The notes under the pieces were generated by a model that did no database searches, was not told the origin of the DNA, and saw only the letters and a list, made by a program, of their open reading frames with translations. 64,000 bases of DNA from Geosiphon pyriformis (taxonomy: Eukaryota; Glomeromycota; Glomeromycetes; Archaeosporales; Geosiphonaceae). Each line of letters starts with the position of its first letter. Position 1 is the stretch's first letter. Where the stretch lies: contig JAAOMT010000503.1 in NCBI GenBank assembly GCA_016748015.1, positions 732,305-796,304 of the forward strand, in the 5' to 3' direction. The translations under genes were made by a program, and so were the position numbers. This document shows positions 46,787-57,545 of the stretch, in pieces.

Positions 46787-47715
46787 ATGTGTTCCGGCCA
46801 CATGTGGCCACTTCAAAACACCTCCAAGAGAAAAACTATTGATCGAACTGGAGGAGGAGAAAGAAAAGCCTACCAAGTATTGTGGGCTGACGAAGAGCAC
46901 AATGAGCTGCCACCAATACTCTCCTGGGACGACAACAACAAGAAAAAAGGGAAACAAAAAAAAGAACTTACCTGGAAAACCGATAACCTGACATGGACCG
47001 ACAACAATGAGAGCAAACCGACTTCAAGCTGGAAATGGGAAGAAGACAAAGAAAATAAAGGGAAAGGAAAAGAAAAAGAGACCACTCAAACCACTACCAC
47101 TTATAACACCCACACTATACCACAACAATCTACCTATCGTCGACCTAAGCTTATATGCGTCGATTGCAGTAAGAAATTGTCGTCAATGGGCGCATGCTGT
47201 GGCGACAATGAGGAATACCACACTACAACAAAATTCTACTGTCATCCATGCTTATTCGAATGCTTTGGACGACCAAAAAGACAAGAAAAATGGGATAACC
47301 AACCTTGTCTCGCTTGTGGGGAGACCTGCTAGATGAAGAAATGTGGAATGACATCTCAGGATGTAGAGAAACATGTAATGTATTGTGTCAATACACAATT
47401 CTAATAAGCAACTGGGTAAGGAAAGAAACCTCAATGGAAGCAGTCTGGCAAAGAGCCGTACAGCAACTAGACAGTTGTCCACATGATGACGATAAAATAT
47501 GGCAAATGGCACTTGCCAAAATTGAAGGGGCGATGCCAGAAGAGATAAAAATGATTAAAGACAACCCCCCAGAACTTTTAGAGCTTGACTGGGATGCAAA
47601 ACCCATCATAAACCTCCTGGATCTAGAACAATTCCACGAACACTACCAAGAATTAGCACCCACAAGGGAAGAACAAAAACAACGATTAAAGCAGTTGAAT
47701 GCTCGACTATGTTAA
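46787..47715 (+). pseudogene. Element F: basic linker and Cys-rich domain
   Basis: A 181-codon open frame (46787-47332) of charged, K/E/T-rich linker ends in the Cys-rich domain: LICVDCSKKLSSMGACCGDNE, FYCHPCLFECFG, CLACGETC. The frame then shifts at about 47330 to 47305-47715 (CRETCNVLCQYTILISNW, then a helical tail ELDWDAKPIINLLDLEQFHEHY). Paired Cys suggests zinc binding; the family is unknown. It connects protease to dUTPase in all three fuller elements here. Confidence 0.6.
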
Positions 47716-47784
47716 CACTGCCTAATTCCCTGTGACTTCTAGTATTGTGATGAGTGTGACCTCATCTACAATCTACCACCACGC

Positions 47785-48440
47785 ATGATCTACTTGATCC
47801 CTGAAGAAGAAGAACCAATCAGCAGCTGTGCATCAGAATCAGAATCGCCAATCAATTGTGATTCAAACTCTGACGATGACGACGATAACAATGGTTCAAG
47901 CTCTATTCAAATTGGCAATGATGACAAAAACAATTTAGACTCAGATTTAAAACCCAATGTAAACTATGAACAATACATTGCACTACCAGATCTCTCCAAG
48001 GAACAAGAGTTGAAATGGTATAGTGACAATAGGGAAGGTATTATGCCAGAACGTGCACATAACACAGATGCAGGGTTTAATCTGAGATATCCAAGAAAAG
48101 ATGTCATCAAATTAGAACCGCATTCATGCACCTGCATTGATCTGAAAATAGCACTAGAAATTCTGGCAACAACAATGGTTCAATTAGCATCTAGGAGTAG
48201 TTTAGCAAAAAGAGGGATCAATATAAAAGGAGGAATAATTGACATGGGATATGTAAGAAATATTATCGCTATGCTACAAAATGACTCAGAAAAAGCCTAT
48301 ATAATAGAGCCCAACAAAAAGATAGCACAGGCAATATTCCTGCCTCTGATTAGAGTAGCTCAGTTACTGTCAGTGGGAAAGAGGGAGGAATTGGGAATAA
48401 CAGCAAGGGGAATACAAGGATTTGGATCAACGGGTAGAAT
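47785..48440 (+). pseudogene. Element F: dUTPase domain
   Basis: After an acidic N-terminal stretch (about 45 residues rich in E, D, S, N) comes a dUTPase. Motif I is HNTDAGFNLRYP, motif II QLASRSSLAKRGI, motif III GIIDMGYVRNIIAML with its Asp, motif IV EPNKKIAQAIFLPL and motif V ARGIQGFGSTGR (nearly perfect). It is in one open frame with the linker and RT start. This is the best preserved dUTPase of the window. Location between protease and RT differs from lentiviruses, where it lies between RNase H and integrase. Confidence 0.88.
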
Positions 48441-49779
48441 AGAGATATCAGTTAATATGATGAAGGAAAAAATTGTTGGCCAAGGAGAAATTATCTCAAC
48501 TGGTCAAGCTATTTCCATTCCACCATATAGCCAGTACATGTTAGCAATAGAAAGAAAGGAAAAGGAGCAAGAACAGATTTTTGAAGTGGAAGCAACCCTT
48601 TGTGAATTAGGAGAGATTGGGTTGATCAATCTCTACATACTAGCCAAAAGCTATAACAGCATAAAAATTCCCATCTACAACAACACTGGCAATATTATCA
48701 ACATACCAGAAGGAACCACCATCGGATATTTAATCACAGAAATAGAAGACCAATTACCAAACTCCATTCCAGACTTTCCACAACTTTGTGGATATGTTGA
48801 CATTACATCACAAACAATCTATGGACAAGACAAATGTTATTTGCTCCAACTAGAACAATTGGAACAAATGAACATGGGAAACTTAGATTCACTCCAATGT
48901 ATGCAGTTCAAGATGTTACTTAACAATTTCAATGACATCTTTGCCAGTGAAAATGAGTTTGGCCAAACTGACATTATCCAGCATCAGATTAAGACTGAAG
49001 ATGCAATGCCAATTAAACAAAAAGCATACAAAGTGCCACCAGCCAGCCACAAGATTATTCGTCAAGAGATAAACAGAATGCTTAACAATGGATTAATTCA
49101 ACCATTAATGAGTCCATGGTCATTACCAGTGGTACTCGTCCATAAAAAAAATGGAAAAATCTAGTTTTGTGTAGACTACAGGAAACGCAATGGTGTAACT
49201 CGTGGAGACAGTTATCTAACTCCACGAATACAGAAATTATTCGATGCTTTCGGTGGGAACAAATGGTTTTCCACATTAGATTTGAACAGTGATTACTGGC
49301 AAGTAGCCATGAATTCAGCTGACAAGGAGAAGACGGCATTTACTACTAGAGAAGAGAATTTTGAATTTAAAGTAATGCCATTTGGCTTAACCAATGCCCC
49401 AGCAACTTTCCAATGGCTAATGGAAATTGTTTATACTGGCTTATTGTGGAAATTAGTAGTTATATACTTGGACAACACCAATGTATTCTCAAAGACATTT
49501 GATAATCATCTTCATCATTTTCAACAAGTGTTTGAAAGACTAAGAAGAGCAGGACTAAAGTTAAATGTGACAAAGTGCTTCTTTGGCAAAACAGAACTCA
49601 AATTCTTGGGACACATAATCAGCAAAGACGGCATCAAAACAGATCCAGAAAAAATAGAGATAGTAAAGAACTTTCCAGTACCGACCAATATAACAGAACT
49701 GAAATCATTCTTGGGATTTACCAGTTACTATCGTCATTTTATCAAGAATTTTTCCAAGATAGCACAGCCATTCAATTAA
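48441..49779 (+). pseudogene. Element F: linker and reverse transcriptase
   Basis: The linker (IPPYSQYMLAIERKEKE, IPEGTTIGYLITEIE) precedes the RT. RT words are ASHKIIRQEINRML, SPWSLPVVLVHKKNG, a TAG at 49162, FCVDYRKRNG, motif A FSTLDLNSDYWQVAM, VMPFGLTNAPATFQWLM (motif B), VVIYLDNTNVFSKTF, LKFLGHIISKDGIKTDP and SFLGFTSYYRHF. The active site is YLDN, as in C and D. A TAA at 49777 separates it from RNase H. Apart from two stops the RT reading frame is open. Confidence 0.87.
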
Positions 49780-50267
49780 CTGCAAAACAAAAATGCGAAA
49801 TATGAATGGACAGAAAGTCAACAAAAAGCTTTTGATATTCTGAGGAAAAAGCTCATCTAAGCTCCAGTACTGATCTATTCAGATTACAGCAAACCATTCA
49901 TTATCACTACCAATGCATCCAGTCAAGCATTGGGAGCAGTATTATCTCAGAGAAGACTGGATGGCAGAGAACATCCAGTAGCATATGCCAGCAGAGGTTT
50001 AACACCAGCTGAAAAGAACTATGAAACACCGGAACAAGAACACTTAGCAATATACTGGGCTGTCATGAAATGGAAAGAATACTTGAGCCAGAAGTTTGAA
50101 GTATACACAGATCACAAGGAATTAACATCACTCCAAAAACAAGAATTTGGAGATGGAAGACAGTCAAGATAGAAAATGGCACTCGCACCATACAAGTATA
50201 CTATACATTACAAAAAAGGAAAAGACAACAGAAATGCTAATGGTTTATCGCAAATAAGACAAATTTA
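49780..50267 (+). pseudogene. Element F: RNase H domain of pol
   Basis: KAFDILRKKLI, stop at 49858, then PFIITTNASSQALGAVLSQ (the first catalytic Asp is now Asn), EQEHLAIYWAVMKW (Glu), YTDHKELTSLQ (Asp), stop at 50170, and RNANGLSQIRQI-stop. D keeps the Asp that F has lost, so the change is recent. Confidence 0.83.
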
Positions 50268-50331
50268 AGAACATTTCAACCCAAAAATATAATAAAACCA
50301 GAACAATACCAATAGAAAAATACAACAAAAG

Positions 50332-51260
50332 ATGAACATACAAAAATATCAACAATTACAACATTATTTAAACACTCAACAATTCAAGGAGAATTTATCT
50401 CATACGGAACAAAGGAGTATCAAATACCAATTAAAATATTTCATCACTCACCAAAATATATTTTATCAGAAAAATAGAAGGGATCTAGATCAACCAATCA
50501 AAGTAATTATGGAGCCAGAAAAAGAGACAATATTATTCAATATGCACTCAAATCCAACAGCAGGACATTTTCACAAAGAAGCAACCATAGAAAGAACTAG
50601 AAAAAGATACTATTGGTCATTAATGTACCCAGACATCATTCAATATGTTCAAAATTGTGACGCTTGTCAGCAAAGAGGAGGAACAAGACCCAGTAAACCA
50701 TTAAGACCAATCAAAGTGGAACAACCATTTGATCATATGGGAATTGATTTAGTAGGACCATTAACAATCACCAGCAGAGAAAACAGATACATAACAGTAG
50801 CTATGGATTATCTTACTAAATGGCAGAGACAAAAGCAATTCAAAGAGCGGATGCAGAATCCATTGCCAAATTCATTTATCAGGATTTAATTTGTCGACAT
50901 GGATGTTCAAAAGAATTATTATCAGACCAAGGAACTCATTTTGTGAACAGAACATTAACAGAATTGAGCCAAAAATTCGGAATCAAGAGACCATTATTAT
51001 CATTATACCATCCACAAACCAACGGATTAGTAGAAAGATTTAATAGAACATTGTGTGAAGCAATAGCCAAGCTCAGCCAAAAAAACCAGAACGATTGGGA
51101 TTTGTTCATACCATCAGTACTATTTGCTTATTGGACAACGAAACAAGATACTATACAAGCAATACCATTTAAATTAGTATATGGGAGAATAGCAACATTA
51201 CCAGTAGAGAGAAAAATTAATACATATCCAGCTGAACCAATAACAGAGAAAAATTTTTAA
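50332..51260 (+). pseudogene. Element F: integrase
   Basis: Zinc-binding HHCC: MHSNPTAGHFHKEA, then NCDACQQRGG. Catalytic core with all three acidic residues: FDHMGIDLVGPL, LLSDQGTHFVN and NGLVERFNRTLCEAI. The first part (50332-50819) and second part (50820-51260) are in different frames; one base is lost at about 50822 within the LTKW region. The core is otherwise clean, with the three D,D-35-E residues in place. It would insert the element's cDNA into host DNA. Confidence 0.87.
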
Positions 51261-51709
51261 GAAACATTGCTGAGAAAAACATATGACTTAATGAAAACAT
51301 TGGAAAACAAACAAAGAAGAGCAGCTAATAATATCCAAAAATCACAAAAAACACAGAAAGAAAGACACGATAGTCAACTACCAGACAAACCAGTTAAATT
51401 CAAAATCAGAGACAAAGTATTACTACATATACCAAAGCAGAAAAACAATGGAGTGGAAAATTTGACCCCAAATAGGACGAACCATTTCACATAGAAGAAA
51501 TTCTAGGAAATGGAGCTTACAAATTAAGATTGGATAACAAAATTTTAACCAAAGCAGCATATGGAGATCAACTAAAACCATATCACAACATCACACTACC
51601 ATCTACCAGTAATATTCCACAATTAGGAGTACAGAGAATACTAGTCCAACCAAATAAAATTTCATAAGATTGGGAACCAATCATTATTATCAACAACAAC
51701 ATGTTAAAT
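51261..51709 (+). pseudogene. Element F: integrase C-terminal domain
   Basis: LRKTYDLMKTLENKQRRAANNIQKSQK..., VKFKIRDKVLLH, then a one-base loss at about 51425 shifts the frame before the GPY/F-like NRTNHFT/HIEEILGNGAYKLRL part. Ends with TAA at 51665, followed 45 nt later by TGA at 51710. No chromodomain between this part and ORF3. Confidence 0.78.
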
Positions 51710-51766
51710 TGATCCATCAAAAGAATATATAAAGACATAGTAGATGCAACAGAAAATATCAGAAAA

Positions 51767-52396
51767 ATGGAAATTACAGACAACATTCACTCACTAGCAC
51801 AACAACTCTTTCAATTAATCCAACACCAGGAAATGAAGATTACAATCAATCAACAAACCATTCGATATCAAGATACTAGAAAGACATTTCAACTCAGAAC
51901 ACAGAGGAAAACTGAAAATACTGTGAACAAAATCATGGCAAAAGTAAAATTAGCAATAAAAAAATTGACAAAAGAGTCACTATATCAAGAGTTGACTAAA
52001 GAAACTTGGAATTGGTAGATACAACAATTTCCACAAAACTATTGTTATTTTTACTTAGGACAACACGTAAATATCCAGAATCTATATACAGATAAAACAA
52101 AGCAATTATTTGACCAAGGAGTACTACAACAATTAAAATATTTTGTGGAAAAGAACAACTTATTTACACAAGCCCAAGCCATATACTGAATACACACAGC
52201 ATTTCAAGATAAACCAGAAATACTGCTTAACAGAGCAATGGATCTGGTTACCAGTAATCAATTGGGAAAAATCACCAATGCTCAATTTAAAGAATTACAG
52301 ACCCAAATAACACAAGTAATTCTCAAAAACAAAATCCAGAAAATACTTTAAAAGGAAGAATTACATGAGTTAGATTTCGACGGAGCTCAATATTAA
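51767..52396 (+). pseudogene. Element F: ORF3 (unknown conserved protein)
   Basis: 630 nt in the same frame as the end of pol, 99 nt beyond its TAA. ATG at 51767 (MEITDNIHSLAQQLFQLIQ), end DFDGAQY-stop. Parts: INQQTIRYQDTRKTFQLRTQRK (basic), KLTKESLYQELTKETWNW, stop TAG at 52016, QQFPQNYCYFYLGQHVN, VLQQLKYFVEKNN, IHTAFQDKPEILLNRAMD, TNAQFKELQTQITQVIL. Other stops at about 52137, 52186 and 52348. Predicted soluble and largely helical. No match that I recognise; not env-like. Confidence 0.75.
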
Positions 52397-52409
52397 AAGG
52401 AGAGAATAA
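52395..52409 (+). other. Element F: polypurine tract
   Basis: AAAAGGAGAGAATAA lies directly before the 3' LTR. The same type (AAAAGGAGAAAATAA in A) precedes every LTR of the family and would prime plus-strand synthesis. Confidence 0.75.
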
Positions 52410-53239
52410 TGTTACTTATAGAAATATAAGAAATATATTAGCATAATTATTAGCATAATTATTAGCCAATTAAAAGTAAGCATAGTAAATATAGAATTCC
52501 AGGATTCCTCTTAGGAATTGCAGGATTCCGATTTCTCTTAAAGGAATTGCAGAATTCCAGGAATTCCAGGATTCCTGTCATGAAGAATTGAGGAATTGAG
52601 GAATCTCAATTATGTATATATAGCAGTAGTGTTAGAAACAGAAAAGACAGAATCGATACCACAGAATCCTTAACCTAGAAACACAATCATCAAATAAATA
52701 ATTATTTCATATCTCAAATCCACTCCTCACTATCAATCCTTCATGTTGATAGAAATTAATACTTAACCACGCTGAAACAATAGCTCTTGATCACAGCTAT
52801 TGATGGAATACTAATCTGCAAATTGCCTTGGCTTATTTCTTTGCTTTCTTTATTTTTCTTTTATTTCTTTTTTTCTTATTTTATTTTTGATTTGTTGTTA
52901 TATACTAATTGATAAAAGATTAAGCACTGAGTTATTGATGTCAAGGATAGCCTGGTAAAAGACCCAGAAATATGGGTAGGATTTTATATATTATCGGATA
53001 GCTTACCAGAAGGGCACGACTGCCAGACTAAATCCGGCCACCATGCTGAGAAAGAAATTGGGAAAACTCTTGGAAAATATATCTACTATTGACACTATTG
53101 AATCTCTGTCCATTATACAAAGGACTCAACCAAAACCTTCAGATACAGCACCTTCAGAACAGCCTCAATGGAAGTAGCTTTTGAGCACCAAGTTACGGGT
53201 TTGTTATTTAATTTAAAGCAGAAATAATCACCTGTAACA
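52410..53239 (+). repeat. Element F: 3' LTR
   Basis: TGTTACTTATAG to CACCTGTAACA; matches the 5' LTR but is about 27 bp shorter, mainly through loss of one palindromic unit (about 52530) despite a doubled GCATAATTATTA segment at the start. TATA box near 52614. Confidence 0.92.
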
Positions 53240-53467
53240 ACAAGCAATTCTTGGGAAAGAGTTGACATTTACTACAATGTAACTATACAAAGTAACTGGC
53301 ATGGAATTGGTCATTTCACTTATAAGCCCAGCAGTTCAAATTATAAGAGATAATTTGAAGATAAATTCAGTTACTGAAGGTTCAACCACATCCAAAAAAC
53401 GTGAATTCACAGCAAACAAGCATCGACAACATTTAAGAAAAGAGACCAAAAACCTTCGGTAACACTG

Positions 53468-54198
53468 TACACAGCTTTTATCAAATATGAGCACAAATTC
53501 GAAGTTTTCTGACCAGTAAACTCAGTAAGCATATGAGAGTCTGGATGCCAAATTTTTGTGGTAGAAATCCAGTCTATACACCCAACAAGATCAACAGGTA
53601 TCATACTCACACCAGGCCCAGCCTCTCAGTCAGCATGATTAATAGATCAAAAAATGTCCCTTACAAAGTGGCAGGCATTATCAGGGATTGCCATGTTTTC
53701 AGCCATCAAATAACACTCATAAACTCCAACCAACAAAGAGAAGGAAGATCAAGCAGCTTCCTCAGCTGCCAAATTAGCCTTGACATACCCAAAATGCCAG
53801 AATGGCCTTTAACTTTAACCCAGACCATCTTGAGATCTTTTTCCCTAATCAGATTGAAAATATGGTGTCTTTCCAACCAGCACCAATTATGAATCAGGCA
53901 TGGCACAAGACAACTTTGACAAGCAGACATCAATAGCAGCTTGGCTATTAGTATGCAAAATCACTTGACAAGAGGAAGGTACACACTCAAGAGCCAACAC
54001 AACAGCCTACAACTCAGCTAGAGTAGAGAATAATAGACCACCAACCACAACACCAACACTTCTATCTAAAACCAGAAAATACACAGCAGCACCACAAGCA
54101 GCATCAACCAAGCCAGCATTTCTCAAAGATCCATCAGTATACACCTCAAAGCAACTAGACCAGATATCATGCAACCCATCTTTTACCAGAGAAAACAC
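53468..54198 (-). pseudogene. LINE copy 3 ORF2: RNase H
   Basis: VYTDGSLRNAGLVDAACG (Asp), TLAEL (Glu), the decayed LECVPSSCQ region, and MVWVKVKGHSGILG (His/GHSG loop; copy 2 has WHKVKGHSG). The sequence leading to the C-terminus follows (DWISTTKIWHPDSHMLTEFTGQ), interrupted at IKAVYS by the R LTR. Stops at 54007, 53946 and 53706. Confidence 0.8.
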
Positions 54199-54264
54199 CT
54201 CAGAATCTAAAATGTTTGTATCAACAGACTGAGCAAAACCAGCAGAACTGGAAGCAGAAAAGCC

Positions 54265-56082
54265 TTAAACCAACATAAACTCAGATGCGACTGAGAACCA
54301 ATAAGGCACAGGGCCCCATGGGTCCAACTTTTTCCAACAACAAAAGATTTTCCAATCTAGCACATGGTCTCTCTTATCCAAAATCCGATCACCAAAAGCA
54401 ACCCCAAAACACTTCAGAAAGCAAACAGAATTAAAATACTCAGAACTACCTAGAATTGACAAAAGTGGAAAACAACCTGGACTGTGAAAGGCATTGGGAA
54501 GGTTGTTAGCCAAAGAAAGCTTATTACTCAAAAAAATTTTTGCAATCCCAGCCAAAAAGTTGTTGACTGGACTAACACACAACTTGACAGGAAACTGCAA
54601 AGAATCCAGAGAAGCCCAGCCAAGAATCTGCAAGTCCAAAAACCTATAATTGAACAAACGCCCAAGGATCCCAGAGGCATTAGAAAAAGACACCAAAGCA
54701 GCAATTTTCCCTTCAGATTGCACTTGTTCAAAAGTTTTCAAGCCATACAAAGAAGAGTGATGTAAGGCAGCATCCAGAAAATTACAAGGCAAACCAGCTT
54801 TGAACTTAAGACCCTTTTTAACCATAACATCCTATTTGCAATAAACACCAGATAAAACAAAACTAAATTGAGTCTAGTAACTAACTATAGGCTGCAAGAC
54901 AGCTGAGACCAAATACGAGAACTGTTTATCTGTAATAGCCTTCCTGAGCATGATGTTGACAAAAAAACGAACATCAGAATAAGCTTTAAACACACTAGGT
55001 TTAGAAAAACCCTCCGTAGACAAGAAGATATCCAGATAATAATGAGCTTTGCCCTTTTTAGCAATCAAGATTGGCTGACCACAAATACTCAGAGAGACAA
55101 TCCTAACACCCTGGTTAATGGGAATAGTTACCGTCTTATCATTATTAATAGAAATATCATTGATTTTGAAGAATTTACTGGCAATGTTCAGAGCATACTG
55201 AGTGAAGGCCTGACAATTTCCAATCCAAATTGTATCATCGACGAATGCACCAGCCGCCAAGTAAAACATCATCCCACCCACACCCTCAACTCTGCCCATC
55301 TTTGCAACAAACTTAGAATCAACATGGTATCCACACAAATGCTTGTGTTGTTTCACTTTGCATAAGAGTAGATCATAGAAAATCTTTCATAAGAGAGGCA
55401 AAAAAACTTCACCCTGGTCCAATCCATCATGTACACTATAGTTATCTGACAAGCCAAAATCAGTCATCACCCTGTTAACTCTATCCTCGTGAATGTTCTC
55501 AAAAAATCCAATAAACTTCTTACACATTTTGATGTACCGCAGATTAGCTTTCAAGTAAGACCAACTAACAGAATCATACACCTTCCACATATCCTGCAAA
55601 ACCAACCAAATTTCCCTATTTTTTTCAAAAGTATTCTTCACAACTGAACCAACTGCAAACACTGGAGATTGTGTAGAAGTACCACAGAGCACTGAAAAAT
55701 TATCACTTCAGAGAACACCAAACTTACTACAAGCCAAAGAGATGTGATCAGACAAAATCTTAGACAAAATTTTTCTGGCAGTCTCAATCAAAGCAATAGA
55801 ATGAGTATTAGTAAAAACACTATCCCAATCATAAGGCTTAGGGATCATTGAGACTCATGCTCTTTTCCACAAAGCAGGCACCATGCCAATAGATAAGCAC
55901 ACATTTAGCAGTACCAAAAGGCATTCCAACACCTCACCACAACCATGTTTCCAGAGTTCATTGGAAATGTCAGACAAGCCAGCAGCTTTGCCATCAGGCA
56001 GACTATTAGTAACCGAAAGCAATTCACCCATGCTAATCACATTTATTACATTAAAAAAAGCATCATCTCTAACATAGTTCAA
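54265..56082 (-). pseudogene. LINE copy 3 ORF2: reverse transcriptase
   Basis: LPDGKAAGLSDISNELWKHG (56082-55855), MWKVYDSVSWSYLKANL (motif A, about 55590), DGLDQGEVFLPLL (motif B), GAFVDDTIWIGN (catalytic, about 55240), ISINNDKTVTIPIN, YLDIFLSTE and SDVRFFVNIMLRKAI. The thumb follows: GLKFKAGLPCNFLDAALHHSSLYGL, PVKLCVSPVNNFLAGIAKIFL. The catalytic loop is F-V-D-D, matching F-I-D-D of copy 2. Confidence 0.83.
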
Positions 56083-56235
56083 AGGTGAATACTAACAAGT
56101 CCAGAGATCAGACAGCACCATAGGCATCACATGCTTCTGTGTCCAACTCTCCATAATCTTGTCAACACTTGACCTGACTTCCTCCAGCTCCAATATCAAT
56201 TCATTATTAACCACCAAATGATTCAACACCACCTT

Positions 56236-56868
56236 TCAAAATGGCTGATCCAGAACACTCCTAATCATACTTCCCTTGTCTGAGCAAAATTGTTCCATGT
56301 GCTTTTCAATAGTCTTTCTAATAGTAGCCTCTTGCAGCAACTTTGATTCAAACATCTTGGATTTTCTATATCCCTTTCTGACAAGTGACAAATAACTAAA
56401 AAGGTTCTTTACTTTTTGGCCACCACAAACCATGTCCTCCAGAACAAAAGCTTTACCAGCATTCAGAGCTGACCATTTTTTCACGAATCGATCGAAACCA
56501 AAAGTATCAGCAAAGGTCAGGCATTTGACTATCTTGGCAATCAGCAACTCCAAATCCAGGAACTTAGAAGAATGTTTATTTTTTGAGCACTGAAAATCAC
56601 AGAACCAATGTCTGAAAAATATTTTATCTGCAGAATCCACCACCACCTTTTCCAGCAAAAACCACATAGCATCCAAATCAAGACCAGCAGCAGTGCCAAA
56701 AAATCTCCTCTTTACCTCCAACATCTTAGCAGAAGAACATTTCTTAAAACAGGACCACCCAGCATCATCAGTATTCTTTATCCTAAACTTCCAATGATCC
56801 TTGTTGGTCTGCTTATGCAAACCATTCAGCTGAACATCTAAGAGTCCACCCAGGCCAACTGAAACCAT
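56236..56868 (-). pseudogene. LINE copy 3 ORF2: linker between endonuclease and RT
   Basis: A 210-codon open frame, MVSVGLGGLLDVQLNGLHKQTN..., rich in K, F, S; helical. It corresponds to the copy 2 segment at 34751-34245. No motif beyond similarity to that copy. Confidence 0.65.
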
Positions 56869-56879
56869 GACAGATTTGT

Positions 56880-57545
56880 GATCTGTATTGAAGAAATCAG
56901 AAACAGAATTGACACAATGCTTTGCAACAGCAAAAGATAGAGTCCCACTAACAAGAATAAAATCAATTGTCTTCTTTACCCCCTAGAATTGCTCCATATA
57001 GCTGTTTTGACCAAAAAGTGTCTAACAAAAGAATTGACTAAACCCAAACCCAAACAGAACTTAAAACTCACACTTCTCCCAGAATCATTCTCGTTAAAAT
57101 CACCACCCAGAACAACAAAAGTGCTGGAGTTAACAGCCTTAGCAATAAAAAAATTCACCACAAGAGCCTGAGCAAATCTAGTCCCAGAAGAAGCACCAGT
57201 ATACAAACCCAAAATTGTAACCAAAAGCTTGTCTTTAAACAAAAGCCAAATTGAAATCAAATGACCAGGAACCTATTCAATCCTAGAAACATGGCAAGTC
57301 AAAGAGTTGTTTATGATCACAGTAACGCCAGCACCGAGATAACCAATATCCAACCCAGAAGTAAAAATCCGAATCCCATCAAATTTGTTCCTGATTCATG
57401 ATCCAAAAGAGAATCTCAATTTTGTCTCAGCAACAAAGAAAATCATATTTCCAGAACTCACATGCCAACAGACTATGTCTGTCTGTTTTGCAGGAACATT
57501 GATACTCTAAACATTGCATGTAGCTAATTTCCAGACCAGATTACT
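56880..57545 (-). pseudogene. LINE copy 3 ORF2: apurinic-type endonuclease
   Basis: Pieces VPAKQTDIVCWHVSSGN, FVAETKLR (Glu), ILGLYTGASS, VVLGGDFNENDSGRS (GGDFN motif, more canonical than copy 2) and the end VSDFFNTDH. Stops at about 57510, 57400, 57270 and 56985. The ATG that would start ORF2 (ATGA in copy 2) is ATAA here. Confidence 0.75.

Larger units (their letters stand above)
43163..53239 (+). mobile_element. Element F: most complete Ty3/gypsy retrotransposon
   Basis: 10.1 kb with two LTRs (43163-44019 and 52410-53239), a primer site and a purine tract. Internal order: gag, protease, Cys-rich domain, dUTPase, RT, RNase H, integrase, ORF3. RT before RNase H before integrase defines Ty3/gypsy. 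No chromodomain or env is seen. Damage is moderate: about a dozen TAG/TGA/TAA stops, mostly at former Trp or Gln codons, and frame changes near 46800, 47330, 50820 and 51420. It lies inside the R LTR. Flanks are GATGA and ACAAG, so there is no exact target duplication; ATGA/ACAA differ by two transitions. Confidence 0.92.
42414..53464 (+). mobile_element. R-type solo LTR, split by element F
   Basis: Left part 42414-43162 begins TGTTACCAGAC; right part 53240-53464 ends TTCGGTAACA. Perfect 7-bp inverted ends (TGTTACC/GGTAACA) and a 4-bp duplication CTGT (42410-42413, 53465-53468) define it. Without element F it is about 974 bp. It sits inside LINE copy 3, whose reading frame is picked up on both sides. 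A TATAAAAG box at 42794-42801 and AAATAAAT at 42877-42884 fit an LTR on the + strand. No internal coding region; a solo LTR of a third family, also present at 1-350. Confidence 0.85.

Noticed and set aside
44082-52396. Reassigned stop codons (an alternative code) to explain TAG/TGA in gypsy genes
   Set aside because: The two host genes end normally and use no internal stops, and different element copies have stops at different places. Mutation explains it.
51767-52396. ORF3 as an envelope gene
   Set aside because: No signal peptide, membrane span or Cys pattern; the protein is polar and probably helical.
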